From positions 25,027-89,026 of the forward strand of contig CABIYX010000010.1 of NCBI GenBank assembly GCA_902363045.1: a DNA stretch of 64,000 bases. Reading direction: 5' to 3'. A program made the translations under genes and the position numbers. The notes beneath the pieces were generated by a model. The model was not told the origin of the DNA. It worked only from the letters and a program-made list of their open reading frames with translations, and made no database searches. This DNA is from Clostridiales bacterium (GTDB lineage Bacteria > Bacillota > Clostridia > Oscillospirales > Oscillospiraceae). This document shows, piece after piece, positions 33,601-40,670 of the stretch. Positions within the stretch are counted from its first letter, which is position 1. Every line of letters starts with the position of its first letter.

Positions 33601-33816
33601 GGCCCGCAGGATGTTGTCTGGAACGGAGGCGAAGTCTGCACTTTGCCGGGCGGCGAGGAGGTCAACTTCTATCAGGTGATTCCCCTGTACCGTGAGGAGC
33701 TGGAGTACAAACTGGAGCACGACGCAGACGCGTTGATCGAACAAATGGCAGATGTAAGCTTTGTGGTGCATCCGGACCGGCCAAACAGCCTCGCCGGGGG
33801 ACCGCGCGCGGATTGA
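30664..33816 (+). CDS. Large TPR-like protein with C-terminal suppressor-of-fused (SUFU) domain
   Basis: 1050 residues from the ATG at 30664 (AAGGAGG). The N-terminus (1-120) and the region near 570-680 look like TPR helices (YYLDQEGPALRYFEQALKARPGD; ALDYAERGVQEEPDYPW). The C-terminal about 210 residues (ENVFHELVSPDIHVDICVVPP to the end) match bacterial SUFU domains, used as immunity proteins against secreted polymorphic toxins. The middle is unassigned, possibly a DUF4026-like block. It ends the four-gene cluster. Function as an immunity protein is inferred from domain and neighbours. Confidence 0.75.
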   Translation: MELLEQCQKWNENDEYQKIIDALEAIPAGERTPELDSELARAYNNLAQPGDRELFEKAIALLEPHEEYFQGDHCWNFRMGYAYYYLDQEGPALRYFEQALKARPGDEDTQEYIDDCRRRLSLPRFEKNFRERTLEAWTAFTQIEAELRTIMDTDQLRERGEEIMEKCGRALKLALPSPAFELGFNGEKYELILSPEGLRSRLFPLVYFQKQAPEPVLEHWNIWVGRQPCEGFELRAGEIEVRAEDVQVWAEKTEDSQMNLVLYCEKLTPLLKEDPDRVWWALSMLVDQTIGEVSAIALIAGFDVCAEPKDEPAMLLSEVPQLVQSMGLSLWRDGSDYLENSYIAYELEPVKDPEADWRLDTYVGSCRLPVMINEYLTACTDTADEYHKDGITAGFLCYPVDEFSGENRAEQILQFRDALQGAILEHAGADSVTFLGGATGLYYGYLDFLAWDLPAVLDAARDFFADSNAAQGLFHVFRRDVGTVRLWEREPEPEVDPETGSLLSAEDIRTLEGFCGDVSSYFGKMYRWLEDFIKNGAEEGRFTEKQAQQDLQIALWYSFACNNLDEYRFYYKAAQWMKHSEKHAAGCATWYYRYSVALMYCGRLEEALDYAERGVQEEPDYPWIWLQVGKLRSHFGNKTGALEAVAHGLALEPGDYEFLTLKREIEAGESLERMEYHWINPDADRTLQQGLDADADDKQRSISCITVDQEGLERFWSIFGPKPEQYTPNAPYTQFPYMVNGRPVDLVFQMNEGGMSKLNTDWLEQLRGRLQSGQWLERDHPDGRVACLDTVLVGLDYRMGLLYKLTEEDAYFQIFLNPDGTEQEGAFWSSEESREPELYTEEEMAAVETHIKNTFGAFENVFHELVSPDIHVDICVVPPSEERDYYTLVTMGMGAHRMNVPEELAEYKLERAELAIALPPDWKLDKESLKDERWYWPIRLLKALARLPISCDTWLGFGHTMDKQSPFAENTALCGALLVGPQDVVWNGGEVCTLPGGEEVNFYQVIPLYREELEYKLEHDADALIEQMADVSFVVHPDRPNSLAGGPRAD

Positions 33817-33916
33817 TCTGCAACGCCCGGAGCGCAGACAGGAAAACCATTCCGACTGAAATACAGCGCCGCCCACACACTCCAAAAAATATACGAAATC
33901 TGAACGGGGAGAGCCG

Positions 33917-33945
33917 TTGACTTCCCACTGGGAGGCGGCTATCAT
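33917..33945 (+). promoter_or_regulatory. Promoter of the antiporter gene
   Basis: TTGACT (33917-33922), 17 bp, TATCAT (33940-33945), about 95 bp before the antiporter start. Confidence 0.6.
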
Positions 33946-34039
33946 AAACAGCGGACCGCACACATTTGAGACGAGAGGCCGCCTCCGCGCGGTCCCGGAC
34001 GGCGGCCCCGCTGGAGCTGTTTGACAAGGTGGGAACGGA

Positions 34040-35227
34040 ATGGATTATGTGATTTTTCGGGACATCGCGGTCGTCCTGATCGCCGGAAAATACATGGGGC
34101 TGCTGGCCCGCAAGTGGAAAGCCCCTCAGGTGGCCGGGGAGATCCTGGCCGGCCTGCTCATCGGCCCCTGTCTGCTGGGCCTGGTACAGCCCTCAGATTT
34201 TCTGACGCAGATGGCCGAGCTTGGCGTTGTTCTGCTGATGTTCAGCGCGGGGCTGGACTCCGACATTGATGAGATCATCAAAAGCGGCCCCATCGCCCTC
34301 CTGGTGGCGATGTGCGGGGTGCTGCTGCCCCTTGCGGCCGGGACGGCCTTGTACATTGCCTTCTACGGATTTGACGGCTTTGGCTCCGACTCGTTTTACC
34401 ACGCGCTGTTTATGGGCTGTATTCTGACCGCCACCTCGGTATCCATCACCGTCCAGGCCCTGCGGGAATTGGGGCATCTCAAGACCCGGGTGGGGACCAC
34501 CATCCTCTCCGCCGCCATCATTGACGATGTGCTGGGCATCATCGTTCTGACGGTGATCACAGGCTTTAAGGACGCGTCTACCTCTCCGGTCAAGGTTCTG
34601 GCAGATACAGGGCTGTTTTTCCTCTTCTCCGGGGTGATCGGCTATCTGGTGTACCAGGTCTTTGAGCGCATGAGCCTCCGCCACCCCAGGACCAAGCGTT
34701 TGACCGTACTTGGTTTAGCCTTCTGCTTCCTCATGTCCTATCTGGCGGAGGAGTTCTTTGGGATCGCCGACATCACCGGCGCCTATGTGGCCGGCCTGGT
34801 CCTGTCCAATCTGCGGGATTCCGATGACATCGAGCGCCGGCTGGACGTCAACTCCTATACCCTGTTCGGCCCCCTGTTCTTCGCGTCGGTGGGCATCAGC
34901 ACGGACATCAGCGCCTTTGATACCTCGATCCTGGCCTTCTCCCTGGCGTTCCTGGTGGTGGGGCTGCTCTCCAAGATCGTGGGCTGCGGCCTGATGGCCT
35001 GGATCTGCCGCTTCAAGAAGGAGGACGCCCTGAAGATCGGTGTGGGGATGATGAACCGGGGCGAGGTGGCCCTCATCGTCTCTCAAAAAGGACTGGCCGT
35101 GGGACTGATGAACGCGGCCTATTTCCCGGCGGTCATCCTGCTGATCATTGTGTCCGCCGTCGTGACCCCTATCGCTCTGAAGGTGCTGTACTCCGCCTAT
35201 CCGGACGCCCCCGCTGAGGCCGCGTAG
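34040..35227 (+). CDS. Cation:proton antiporter, CPA2 (Kef/NapA-like)
   Basis: 395 residues with 11-13 membrane helices and no cytoplasmic nucleotide-binding (TrkA-N) domain. Core motifs are PQVAGEILAGLLIGP, TATSVSITVQAL, IIDDVLGIIVL with the ion-binding Asp pair, and GMMNRGEVALI. It exchanges Na+ or K+ for protons. Confidence 0.92.
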   Translation: MDYVIFRDIAVVLIAGKYMGLLARKWKAPQVAGEILAGLLIGPCLLGLVQPSDFLTQMAELGVVLLMFSAGLDSDIDEIIKSGPIALLVAMCGVLLPLAAGTALYIAFYGFDGFGSDSFYHALFMGCILTATSVSITVQALRELGHLKTRVGTTILSAAIIDDVLGIIVLTVITGFKDASTSPVKVLADTGLFFLFSGVIGYLVYQVFERMSLRHPRTKRLTVLGLAFCFLMSYLAEEFFGIADITGAYVAGLVLSNLRDSDDIERRLDVNSYTLFGPLFFASVGISTDISAFDTSILAFSLAFLVVGLLSKIVGCGLMAWICRFKKEDALKIGVGMMNRGEVALIVSQKGLAVGLMNAAYFPAVILLIIVSAVVTPIALKVLYSAYPDAPAEAA

Positions 35228-35237
35228 CAGGAAAATA

Positions 35238-35279
35238 CGCCGCCCCGTACCACTGGTACGGGGCGGCGCTGCCTCATTT
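35238..35279. terminator. Bidirectional terminator between antiporter and trmB
   Basis: A perfect 14-bp GC-rich stem (35238-35251 with 35255-35268) is followed by CTGCCTCATTTT. It serves the convergent genes. Confidence 0.85.
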
Positions 35280-35287
35280 TGATTTCT

Positions 35288-36013
35288 TTAATCTTCAGCT
35301 GGTTCCTCGTCCGTCGATCCCATCGCCGCCCTAGCGTCCGGTCCCGGGACAGGAAAATACTCCGGCTCCAGATCCATCGCCTCTTTCGTCCCCACACAGC
35401 GGTTGATCTTGGTGCCGAGATTGTGGAATTTTTCCTCATAATCTGTCATCACACCACAGATCCCATCGGCGTGGAGGTCCCTGGTCACTTCCGTGAGCGC
35501 ATAGCCCGCCTTAGGGAACTGAAACAGGGAATATTCAAACAGGTCCCGGTTGTCCGTCTTGAAATGGATCTGTCCGCCGGTACGGAGCACTCCGCGATAC
35601 AGAACCAGAAAGTTCTGGTGCGTGAGCCGCCGCCGGGCGTGTCGGTTGGAGGGCCAAGGATCGCAAAAGTTGATGAACAGACGGTCGATCTCATCGGGGG
35701 CAAAGTACTCCCGCAGTTTGGCCGCGTCGCCGTCCACAAAAAACACATTGGTCAGGCCCCGCTGTGCGCAGCGCTCCATCGCCACGATCATGGCATCCGG
35801 TACCCGCTCCACTGCCAGATAGAGCACATTGGGGTTCTGCGCCGCGGTCTCCGCTGTGAAGCGGCCCTTACCGCACCCCAGCTCCAGCCAGACCTGCTCC
35901 GCGTCCGGCTTCAGCTCCCGCCAACGCCCACGCTGCTCCTCCGGCGTCTGAATCAAGAAACGGGCGCAGCGCTCCATCCGCGGGACCAGATTGGGCTTTT
36001 TTCTCATGCGCAT
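35288..36013 (-). CDS. trmB: tRNA (guanine-N7-)-methyltransferase
   Basis: 241 residues from the ATG at 36013, 9 nt after GAGAGG; an in-frame GTG three codons upstream overlaps that site. SAM-binding LELGCGKGRFT near residue 46, and the family motif INFCDPWPSNRHARRR with the catalytic Asp. It methylates G46 in the variable loop of tRNAs. Confidence 0.95.
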   Translation of the reverse strand: MRMRKKPNLVPRMERCARFLIQTPEEQRGRWRELKPDAEQVWLELGCGKGRFTAETAAQNPNVLYLAVERVPDAMIVAMERCAQRGLTNVFFVDGDAAKLREYFAPDEIDRLFINFCDPWPSNRHARRRLTHQNFLVLYRGVLRTGGQIHFKTDNRDLFEYSLFQFPKAGYALTEVTRDLHADGICGVMTDYEEKFHNLGTKINRCVGTKEAMDLEPEYFPVPGPDARAAMGSTDEEPAED

Positions 36014-36173
36014 AATTGTCACCTCTCAGTTTTGTTCCAGAAATATTTTAACATAGACAATCCACCTCTTGCAATCTTTTTCAAAATATACTATACTGAA
36101 GAGGTCAGTCCCACTGTTCTGCCGGGCCCGCCTCCTGATGGCCGGTCCAGGCAACCTTTAGAAAATTTCATAT

Positions 36174-36212
36174 CCGGGTGTAGCGCAGTTGGTAGCGCGC
36201 CTGCTTTGGGAG
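36174..36212 (+). pseudogene. Fossil tRNA-Pro 5' half (oldest insertion scar)
   Basis: CCGGGTG acceptor strand, D-arm and anticodon loop TTTGGGAG as in the intact tRNA-Pro at 36427. The following bases no longer form the anticodon or acceptor stems. The preceding AATTTCATAT is shared with the other copies. Confidence 0.85.
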
Positions 36213-36318
36213 CGTGCGGCTCGGGTTTGAGCCACAGCCCTTGGAAACCCCGGAAAGCCTTGGGACACTTGGGTTGACAGCACTTTCGTCCTCGCCGGTA
36301 ACTGGTCAAAAATCGGCG

Positions 36319-36339
36319 TTGACCACATGTTTGACCACA
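36319..36339 (+). repeat. Paired TTGACCACA repeats, remnant of an element end
   Basis: TTGACCACA at 36319-36327 and 36331-36339, 12 bp apart, the same spacing as the GGGTCA pairs of the tRNA-fMet element. They lie between two fossil tRNA-Pro halves. Probably arm-type sites left by a lost element. Confidence 0.5.
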
Positions 36340-36356
36340 ATTGGAAAACTTCATAA

Positions 36357-36395
36357 CCGGGTGTAGCGCAGTTGGTAGCGCGCTTGCTTTGGGAG
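36357..36395 (+). pseudogene. 5' half of the original tRNA-Pro, separated from its 3' half by 27 kb
   Basis: 39 nt ending in the anticodon loop TTTGGGAG. Its acceptor strand CCGGGTG and anticodon-stem strand CTTGC pair perfectly with CACTCGG and GCAAG of the 3' half at 63768-63812, but not with the intact neighbour (CCTGC/GCAGG). Joined at TTTGGGAG the two make a 76-nt tRNA-Pro(UGG). Confidence 0.85.
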
Positions 36396-36426
36396 AAACC
36401 GCCCGGGCAGATTCACAATTTCATAT

Positions 36427-36502
36427 CGGGGTGTTGCGCAGTTGGTAGCGCGCCTGCTTTGGGAGCAGGAGGCCCGGGGTTCGAGTCCCCGCACTCCGAC
36501 CA
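36427..36502 (+). tRNA. tRNA-Pro (UGG), intact, probably element-borne
   Basis: 76 nt with CCA, anticodon TGG in CTTTGGGAG, T-arm GGGG-TTCGAGT-CCCC. The acceptor stem has one G-U wobble. Since the original gene is split, this copy is likely the working tRNA-Pro(UGG) at this locus. Confidence 0.95.
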
Positions 36503-36512
36503 CCTTTGACGG

Positions 36513-36538
36513 AAAAACCGCCTATTTAGGCGGTTTTT
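36513..36538 (+). terminator. Terminator of tRNA-Pro
   Basis: A 10-bp stem (36513-36522 with 36529-36538), loop TATTTA, with a T-run. It starts 11 bp after the tRNA. Confidence 0.85.
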
Positions 36539-36649
36539 CTGCATTTTTTGTTCTGTTTTTGAAAATTGGCCGATTGCTATTTAGCGACGGTTTCAGGGGC
36601 GGAAATGCGGTGGACACACGAACGAGGACAGTCGCCGAAACCGCCAAAT

Positions 36650-36667
36650 CCCTAACCCATCCCTAAC
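36650..36667 (+). repeat. Paired CCCTAAC repeats
   Basis: CCCTAAC at 36650-36656 and 36661-36667, each preceded by AT (ATCCCTAAC), 11 bp apart and 150 bp from the intact tRNA-Pro. Possible arm-type site of the present left-end element; no partner pair was found at the right end. Confidence 0.3.
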
Positions 36668-36709
36668 TGGCACAACTGCCGTATTCTTTATTGTGGATAC
36701 GACGAATTC

Positions 36710-36738
36710 TTGAGTTTTCCAGCCTTATCCTTTATAAT
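36710..36738 (+). promoter_or_regulatory. Promoter for the leader and PIN-like operon
   Basis: TTGAGT (36710-36715), 17 bp, TATAAT (36733-36738). Strong vegetative promoter, directly followed by a leader terminator. Confidence 0.75.
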
Positions 36739-36772
36739 GGTTCTACGGTGAGACTTTGCGCCACCAAGGCAG

Positions 36773-36803
36773 CCGTATGGAATTCCATACGGTTTATTTT
36801 TCC
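36773..36803 (+). terminator. Leader terminator upstream of the PIN-like operon
   Basis: A 20-bp palindrome CCGTATGGAATTCCATACGG (36773-36792) is followed by TTTATTTTT. It would end transcription about 60 nt after the promoter at 36710-36738, before any gene. It therefore acts as an attenuator or makes a short RNA. Confidence 0.7.
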
Positions 36804-36811
36804 AGTCCCGA

Positions 36812-36863
36812 ATATACTATGTTTTAAAGAGGCAATACTAAATACCAACATAAGCATAGTATT
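36812..36863 (+). promoter_or_regulatory. Inverted repeat ahead of the ribosome site
   Basis: ATACTATG (near 36813-36820) pairs with CATAGTAT (36855-36862), and GGAGG follows at once. It could form a leader hairpin next to the ribosome site or an operator dyad. Confidence 0.4.
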
Positions 36864-36874
36864 CAGGAGGAAAA

Positions 36875-37027
36875 ATGAAGCAAGATTTCTTTTGGCTTTA
36901 TGCCAGCATTGATGATATTATCGATATTGAACCATATACAAACGAGGTGGATAAAAGCAATGACGGAACAGATGTTACTCCGATTTGCAATGATTCTGCA
37001 GAGCCAAGCTCCGAGCACACTGAATAA
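36875..37027 (+). CDS. Small 50-residue protein overlapping the PIN-like gene
   Basis: ATG at 36875, just after CAGGAGGAAAA, the best ribosome site of the region. It opens MKQDFFWLYASIDDIIDIEP and is acidic. It overlaps the next gene's start (36960) by 68 nt in another frame, so the two are probably coupled. No family recognised; it could be a partner, inhibitor or leader peptide of the PIN-like protein. Confidence 0.55.
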   Translation: MKQDFFWLYASIDDIIDIEPYTNEVDKSNDGTDVTPICNDSAEPSSEHTE

Positions 37028-38990
37028 ATATATTTGTAAACTTGCTGAGGCGGTATTATTGGAATGCCACACGGGCCTCAATTTATATGAACTTAATCAG
37101 GCAATCAATAATCAATTTAATCTTGCATTTACCGAAGAAGAAATTGAGTCCGCCATCGCCAAGAAAGGTCAAGGTCGCATTTTAATCACTGACGGAACAT
37201 ACTCTCTCTCTACATCTGCCATTCAATTTCTTTCCACACAACCTTCACTTGCTGGAAAACTTGACGCCACCATCTCTAAGTTCGTTAGCGCAACTGCTAT
37301 CAACACTCCGATCGACGAAGTAGCTGCTCTCTTGCTTAAATATCTATACTATTGTTTTAACTCTAATGTTGACAACCTTCTATCACTCTTCGAAGGGAAA
37401 ATTACATATAGTGTAAATTCTTTTGAGGCAAGCCCAGAAGAGATTTCTATAATCAATTCTTTTGTTGCATGGGAAGATAGCGAAAAAGATTCTCTGGTCT
37501 ATAGTTTGATTGCAACTTGTTATGAGTACTGCATATTGACAATCAAAAAAGATAACATTCTTTCAGCTGAGCTGTTTAAAGGAAAGCGCTTTTATCTTGA
37601 TGCAAATATAATCTTTAGAATGGCCGGTATCAACAATGAAGAAAGAAGGACTGTTACCACGGCCTTTGTACACCACTGTCAAAAGGCCGGTATTGAACTT
37701 TATTGTACGAGTGCAACATTAGATGAGGTCTATCGTGTAATTACATCCCAAGTGGAGTTTATCCGCGGGATTGCGGGTTCGTCGATGCCAGTAAGTAGCA
37801 ACACGCTTGAGTCTATTAACCCCTCTATGGAGATTAATGACTTTTATAAGATATATTATGAGTGGTGCCTTACGCCAGGAAATCAATATGGCGATTATGT
37901 CTCATTTAATCGCTACTTATTTGACATAGTGCAAGATACTTTATGTCAACTAAAGATCAAAGAGTCAAGTGCTTATAAAGTTGGTCCGTCCTCTAAATAT
38001 TTTGAAGAGCATACGGCGAGCCTTAAAGATTATAAAAATAGTAAGTGAAGATGGAGATATACTTCCCCAGCTTCTGCTGAAACAGATATTACGAATATAA
38101 TGGACACCCTCGCCTGGCGAAAAGGGACAGGCTCGAGCATTTGGCAAACAAATGATTTCATCGTATCCGCTGACCAATTGTTAATCAGTTGGGCAGACAA
38201 AGCGTTTTCAGGTGTACCTATTGTCGTTCTTCCAAGTGTGTGGCTTTCAATTATTTTGCGTTTTACTGGCCGAACAGATGATGACTATAAGTCATTTTGT
38301 CTATTTCTAACCCAACGCCAACACATCGTAGATAGAAATTCCATCGACCCTATTCAGCTATTAAGGAATATTAACTCCAAAACGAATCAAACTGAAATAA
38401 AAGAACAAATTATTGTTGAAATAACCCAAAACAAGGCGCAATATACTTTTGAAACTGCCGAGGATTATGATGCAAACACAGATCGCGCTTTTGATAAGGT
38501 TTTGGAGGAAGTTTACGGAAAAACTGCACAACAGATTAATGAGATGCGAGATGAAATGCGACAACAGCTATCGGATTTGGCAAGTAATTCACAAGCGCAA
38601 ATCGAGGAGCGTGCACGAATAAGTGCAGAAGCAGAGCGAGAAAGAACATTGGTTACTCTATCGAAGAAACAGGCAGCAGATAAGGTAGGCAAGTTCAGAA
38701 AAATGGGAGGTTTTGGTTGGATGCTATATCTTTTGGCAGGAATTGTACTCATGGCCGGGATTTGCATTTATATATTCGAGATATCCCCCGTCTATCCATG
38801 GCTATTAAGCATTCTCCCCCAAAAGCTACAGTCTGCAGAAATATTTGCAATTGTTTGGACAATTGTGTCTGGCGGGATCTTCCTAATTTTTACCGCATTC
38901 AACAAGTTAATCACTTTTCTTGGAAGTGAAGATAGAGAAAACGATTTGTATGAGCGGTTTTACAAACAAAACAAATCTACAATCTCCTAA
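36960..38990 (+). pseudogene. PIN-like nuclease with C-terminal membrane helices, interrupted by one in-frame TGA
   Basis: The frame opens at the ATG at 36960 (GAGGTGG site) and stops at TGA 38046-38048. The same frame then continues without another stop to 38990. Upstream part: helical N-terminus, then FYLDANIIFRM (Asp214) and TLDEVYRV (Glu256), PIN-like acidic motifs. Downstream part: IVSADQLLISWA, which looks like the third PIN acidic motif, followed by a coiled coil (about 110 residues) and two membrane helices. So one protein of about 676 residues is split by a nonsense codon, perhaps CGA to TGA, or is read through. AT-rich, unlike its neighbours, so recently acquired. A defence role is inferred from context. 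Confidence 0.7.
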
Positions 38991-38992
38991 AG

Positions 38993-39029
38993 AAATGCAG
39001 GGACCGCTAACAGTAGGGTCCCTGCATTT
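38993..39029. terminator. Bidirectional terminator between PIN-like gene and integrase
   Basis: A perfect 13-bp stem (38993-39005 with 39017-39029), A-rich left and T-rich right, between convergent genes. Confidence 0.8.
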
Positions 39030-39034
39030 CAGCC

Positions 39035-40264
39035 TTATCCCACCCTCTCAAACGGTATCACTTTGCACCGGCTCTCCTCCGGCGGATCAGGCGGTTCCGG
39101 TTCCGGCTTGGCCGTGGCTGTCTCCATGAAGCTGCCGATCTTCTCCGCCGCACCTCTCTGCATATCGTTGGTGATGTGCGTATAGGTGTCCAGGGTAAAC
39201 CCGGCGCTGTAGTGGCCCAGCATACTGGACAGGGTCTTTACATCCACGCCGCTGGAGAGGGCCATCGTGGCGAAAGTATGGCGCAGATCGTGGAAGCGAA
39301 CACGCTCCTCAATGCCCGCCGTCGCCAGCAGCTTCCGGTTGATCCTGGACACTGCGTCCGGGCTCCAGTAGCCGCCGGTGCGGGGCGATGGGAACAGGAT
39401 GGGATTGTCAGGGTGCTGTTCATGCTCCCGCACCAGCATGTCCACCGCCTGCTGGGACAGCGCCACCTTGCGGACGGAGTTCTTGGTTTTCGGCTCCGTT
39501 ACCACCAGCTCTCCGTCGATCCGGGTGACCTGCTTGCTCACCGAGAGGATGCGGTCCTTTACATTCAGGTCATCCCACCGCAGCGCCAGCAGCTCCCCAC
39601 GCCGCAGGCCGCTGGACAGTTCCAGGAAGAACATGGGCAGGACGCCGTACTTCTCCGCCTCACTGAGATATACCCCCAGCTTCTCTGGCGGGATGATGGC
39701 CATCTCCTTTTTCTCCTTGGGCGGGATACGGCAATTGTCGCAGGGGTTATACGGAATGATCCGCTCCTTGACCGCCTGCTTCAGCGCCGAGGAGAGCACC
39801 ATGTGGATGCGCCGCACTGTGCTTCCCGACAGGGCCGTGTCGGTCTTTTTCTCGAACCGCTGCACCCGCCCGCTGGTCTTGGAGTCGTTGTACATCTTCT
39901 GGATCTGGATGGCGGTGAGCCGCTTGAGTTTTACTCCTCCGATAGCCGGTACGATGTGGTTTTCGATCATGTTCTCATAGGTCTTTGCGGTGTTGGGCCG
40001 GATCACCGGCTTGCTGTAGGTTTCAAACCACAGCCTGCACCACTCCGCCACGGTGTAGTCCTCGTTGTGGTTCACCGGGATGCCCCGGTTGTCCCGGATG
40101 GCCCGGTCCAGTTTCTCCTTGCACTCGGCCCGTGTCTTGGCGGATACGCTTTTCTGGATGGCCCGGCCGGTGGCGGGGTCGATGCTCTGGGTGTATCGGC
40201 CCTCCCAGCGGCCATTGGGCTTTCTGCGGATGCTGCCCTCGCCGTTTGCTCGTTTCTTTGCCAT
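39035..40264 (-). CDS. int: Tyrosine integrase, complete
   Basis: 409 residues. The N-terminal AP2-like arm-binding domain (MAKKRANGEGSIRRKPNGRWEGRY) is followed by a core-binding domain (about 70-170) and a catalytic domain with SGLRRGEL, HDLRHTFA, GHYS and the nucleophile in LDTYTH. It resembles the broken tRNA-fMet element integrase. It is the left-end integrase of the island and belongs with the excisionase and mobilisation genes that follow on the same strand. It may target tRNA-Pro. Confidence 0.95.
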   Translation of the reverse strand: MAKKRANGEGSIRRKPNGRWEGRYTQSIDPATGRAIQKSVSAKTRAECKEKLDRAIRDNRGIPVNHNEDYTVAEWCRLWFETYSKPVIRPNTAKTYENMIENHIVPAIGGVKLKRLTAIQIQKMYNDSKTSGRVQRFEKKTDTALSGSTVRRIHMVLSSALKQAVKERIIPYNPCDNCRIPPKEKKEMAIIPPEKLGVYLSEAEKYGVLPMFFLELSSGLRRGELLALRWDDLNVKDRILSVSKQVTRIDGELVVTEPKTKNSVRKVALSQQAVDMLVREHEQHPDNPILFPSPRTGGYWSPDAVSRINRKLLATAGIEERVRFHDLRHTFATMALSSGVDVKTLSSMLGHYSAGFTLDTYTHITNDMQRGAAEKIGSFMETATAKPEPEPPDPPEESRCKVIPFERVG

Positions 40265-40356
40265 TGATTATCCCCCCTTACGACTCGCTAAGCGCCTCGC
40301 TCCGCTCGGTTGCTCGCATGCATTGCGCCTGCGGGCGCTTATGGCAACACAAACAA

Positions 40357-40385
40357 ATACCACAGAATCTTTGAAATAGCCACTA
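40357..40385 (-). promoter_or_regulatory. Conserved integrase leader motif
   Basis: On the minus strand TTCTGTGGTAT (40367-40357), preceded by TAGTGGCTATTTC. The same pair of blocks occurs upstream of the broken recombinase at 63407-63436; TTCTGTGGTAT also precedes the integrase remnant at 17533. Probably a shared promoter or regulator site. Confidence 0.5.
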
Positions 40386-40601
40386 AAATATTTCCGTCTT
40401 TTTGGCCGCCTGTTCATCGATCCACGCCATGAACTTATCACGGGGGACGATGATCCGGCTGCCCAGGGTGATGGTGGGGAAATCCTGCCGGTGGGCCACC
40501 TCGTAGGCATGGGCCAGCCCGATACCCAGCACATCGGCTACATCCTGCACGGTCAGCATCAGGGGGAGTTCGTTGAACGAGCTGTACTTGGATCGTTTCA
40601 T
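40383..40601 (-). CDS. Excisionase-like helix-turn-helix protein
   Basis: 72 residues from the ATG at 40601 (AAAGGAATC site). LTVQDVADVLGIGLAHAYEVAHRQDFPTITLGSRIIVP is the MerR-like excisionase fold common beside Tn916-type integrases. It should steer the integrase at 39035 toward excision. Confidence 0.85.
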   Translation of the reverse strand: MKRSKYSSFNELPLMLTVQDVADVLGIGLAHAYEVAHRQDFPTITLGSRIIVPRDKFMAWIDEQAAKKTEIF

Positions 40602-40670
40602 CAGATTCCTTTCTACCCTTCTTGCGGAAGGGATTTTATTCTTTGTTTTGCGCCTCATATTCTGCGCCGC

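Noticed and set aside
36357..36502. Tandem working tRNA-Pro genes
   Set aside because: Only 36427-36502 can form a full cloverleaf; the others end at the anticodon loop.
38046..38048. TGA in the PIN-like gene read as selenocysteine
   Set aside because: There is no sign of a selenocysteine insertion hairpin right after the codon, and the position is not a likely catalytic site; a nonsense change or read-through is simpler.
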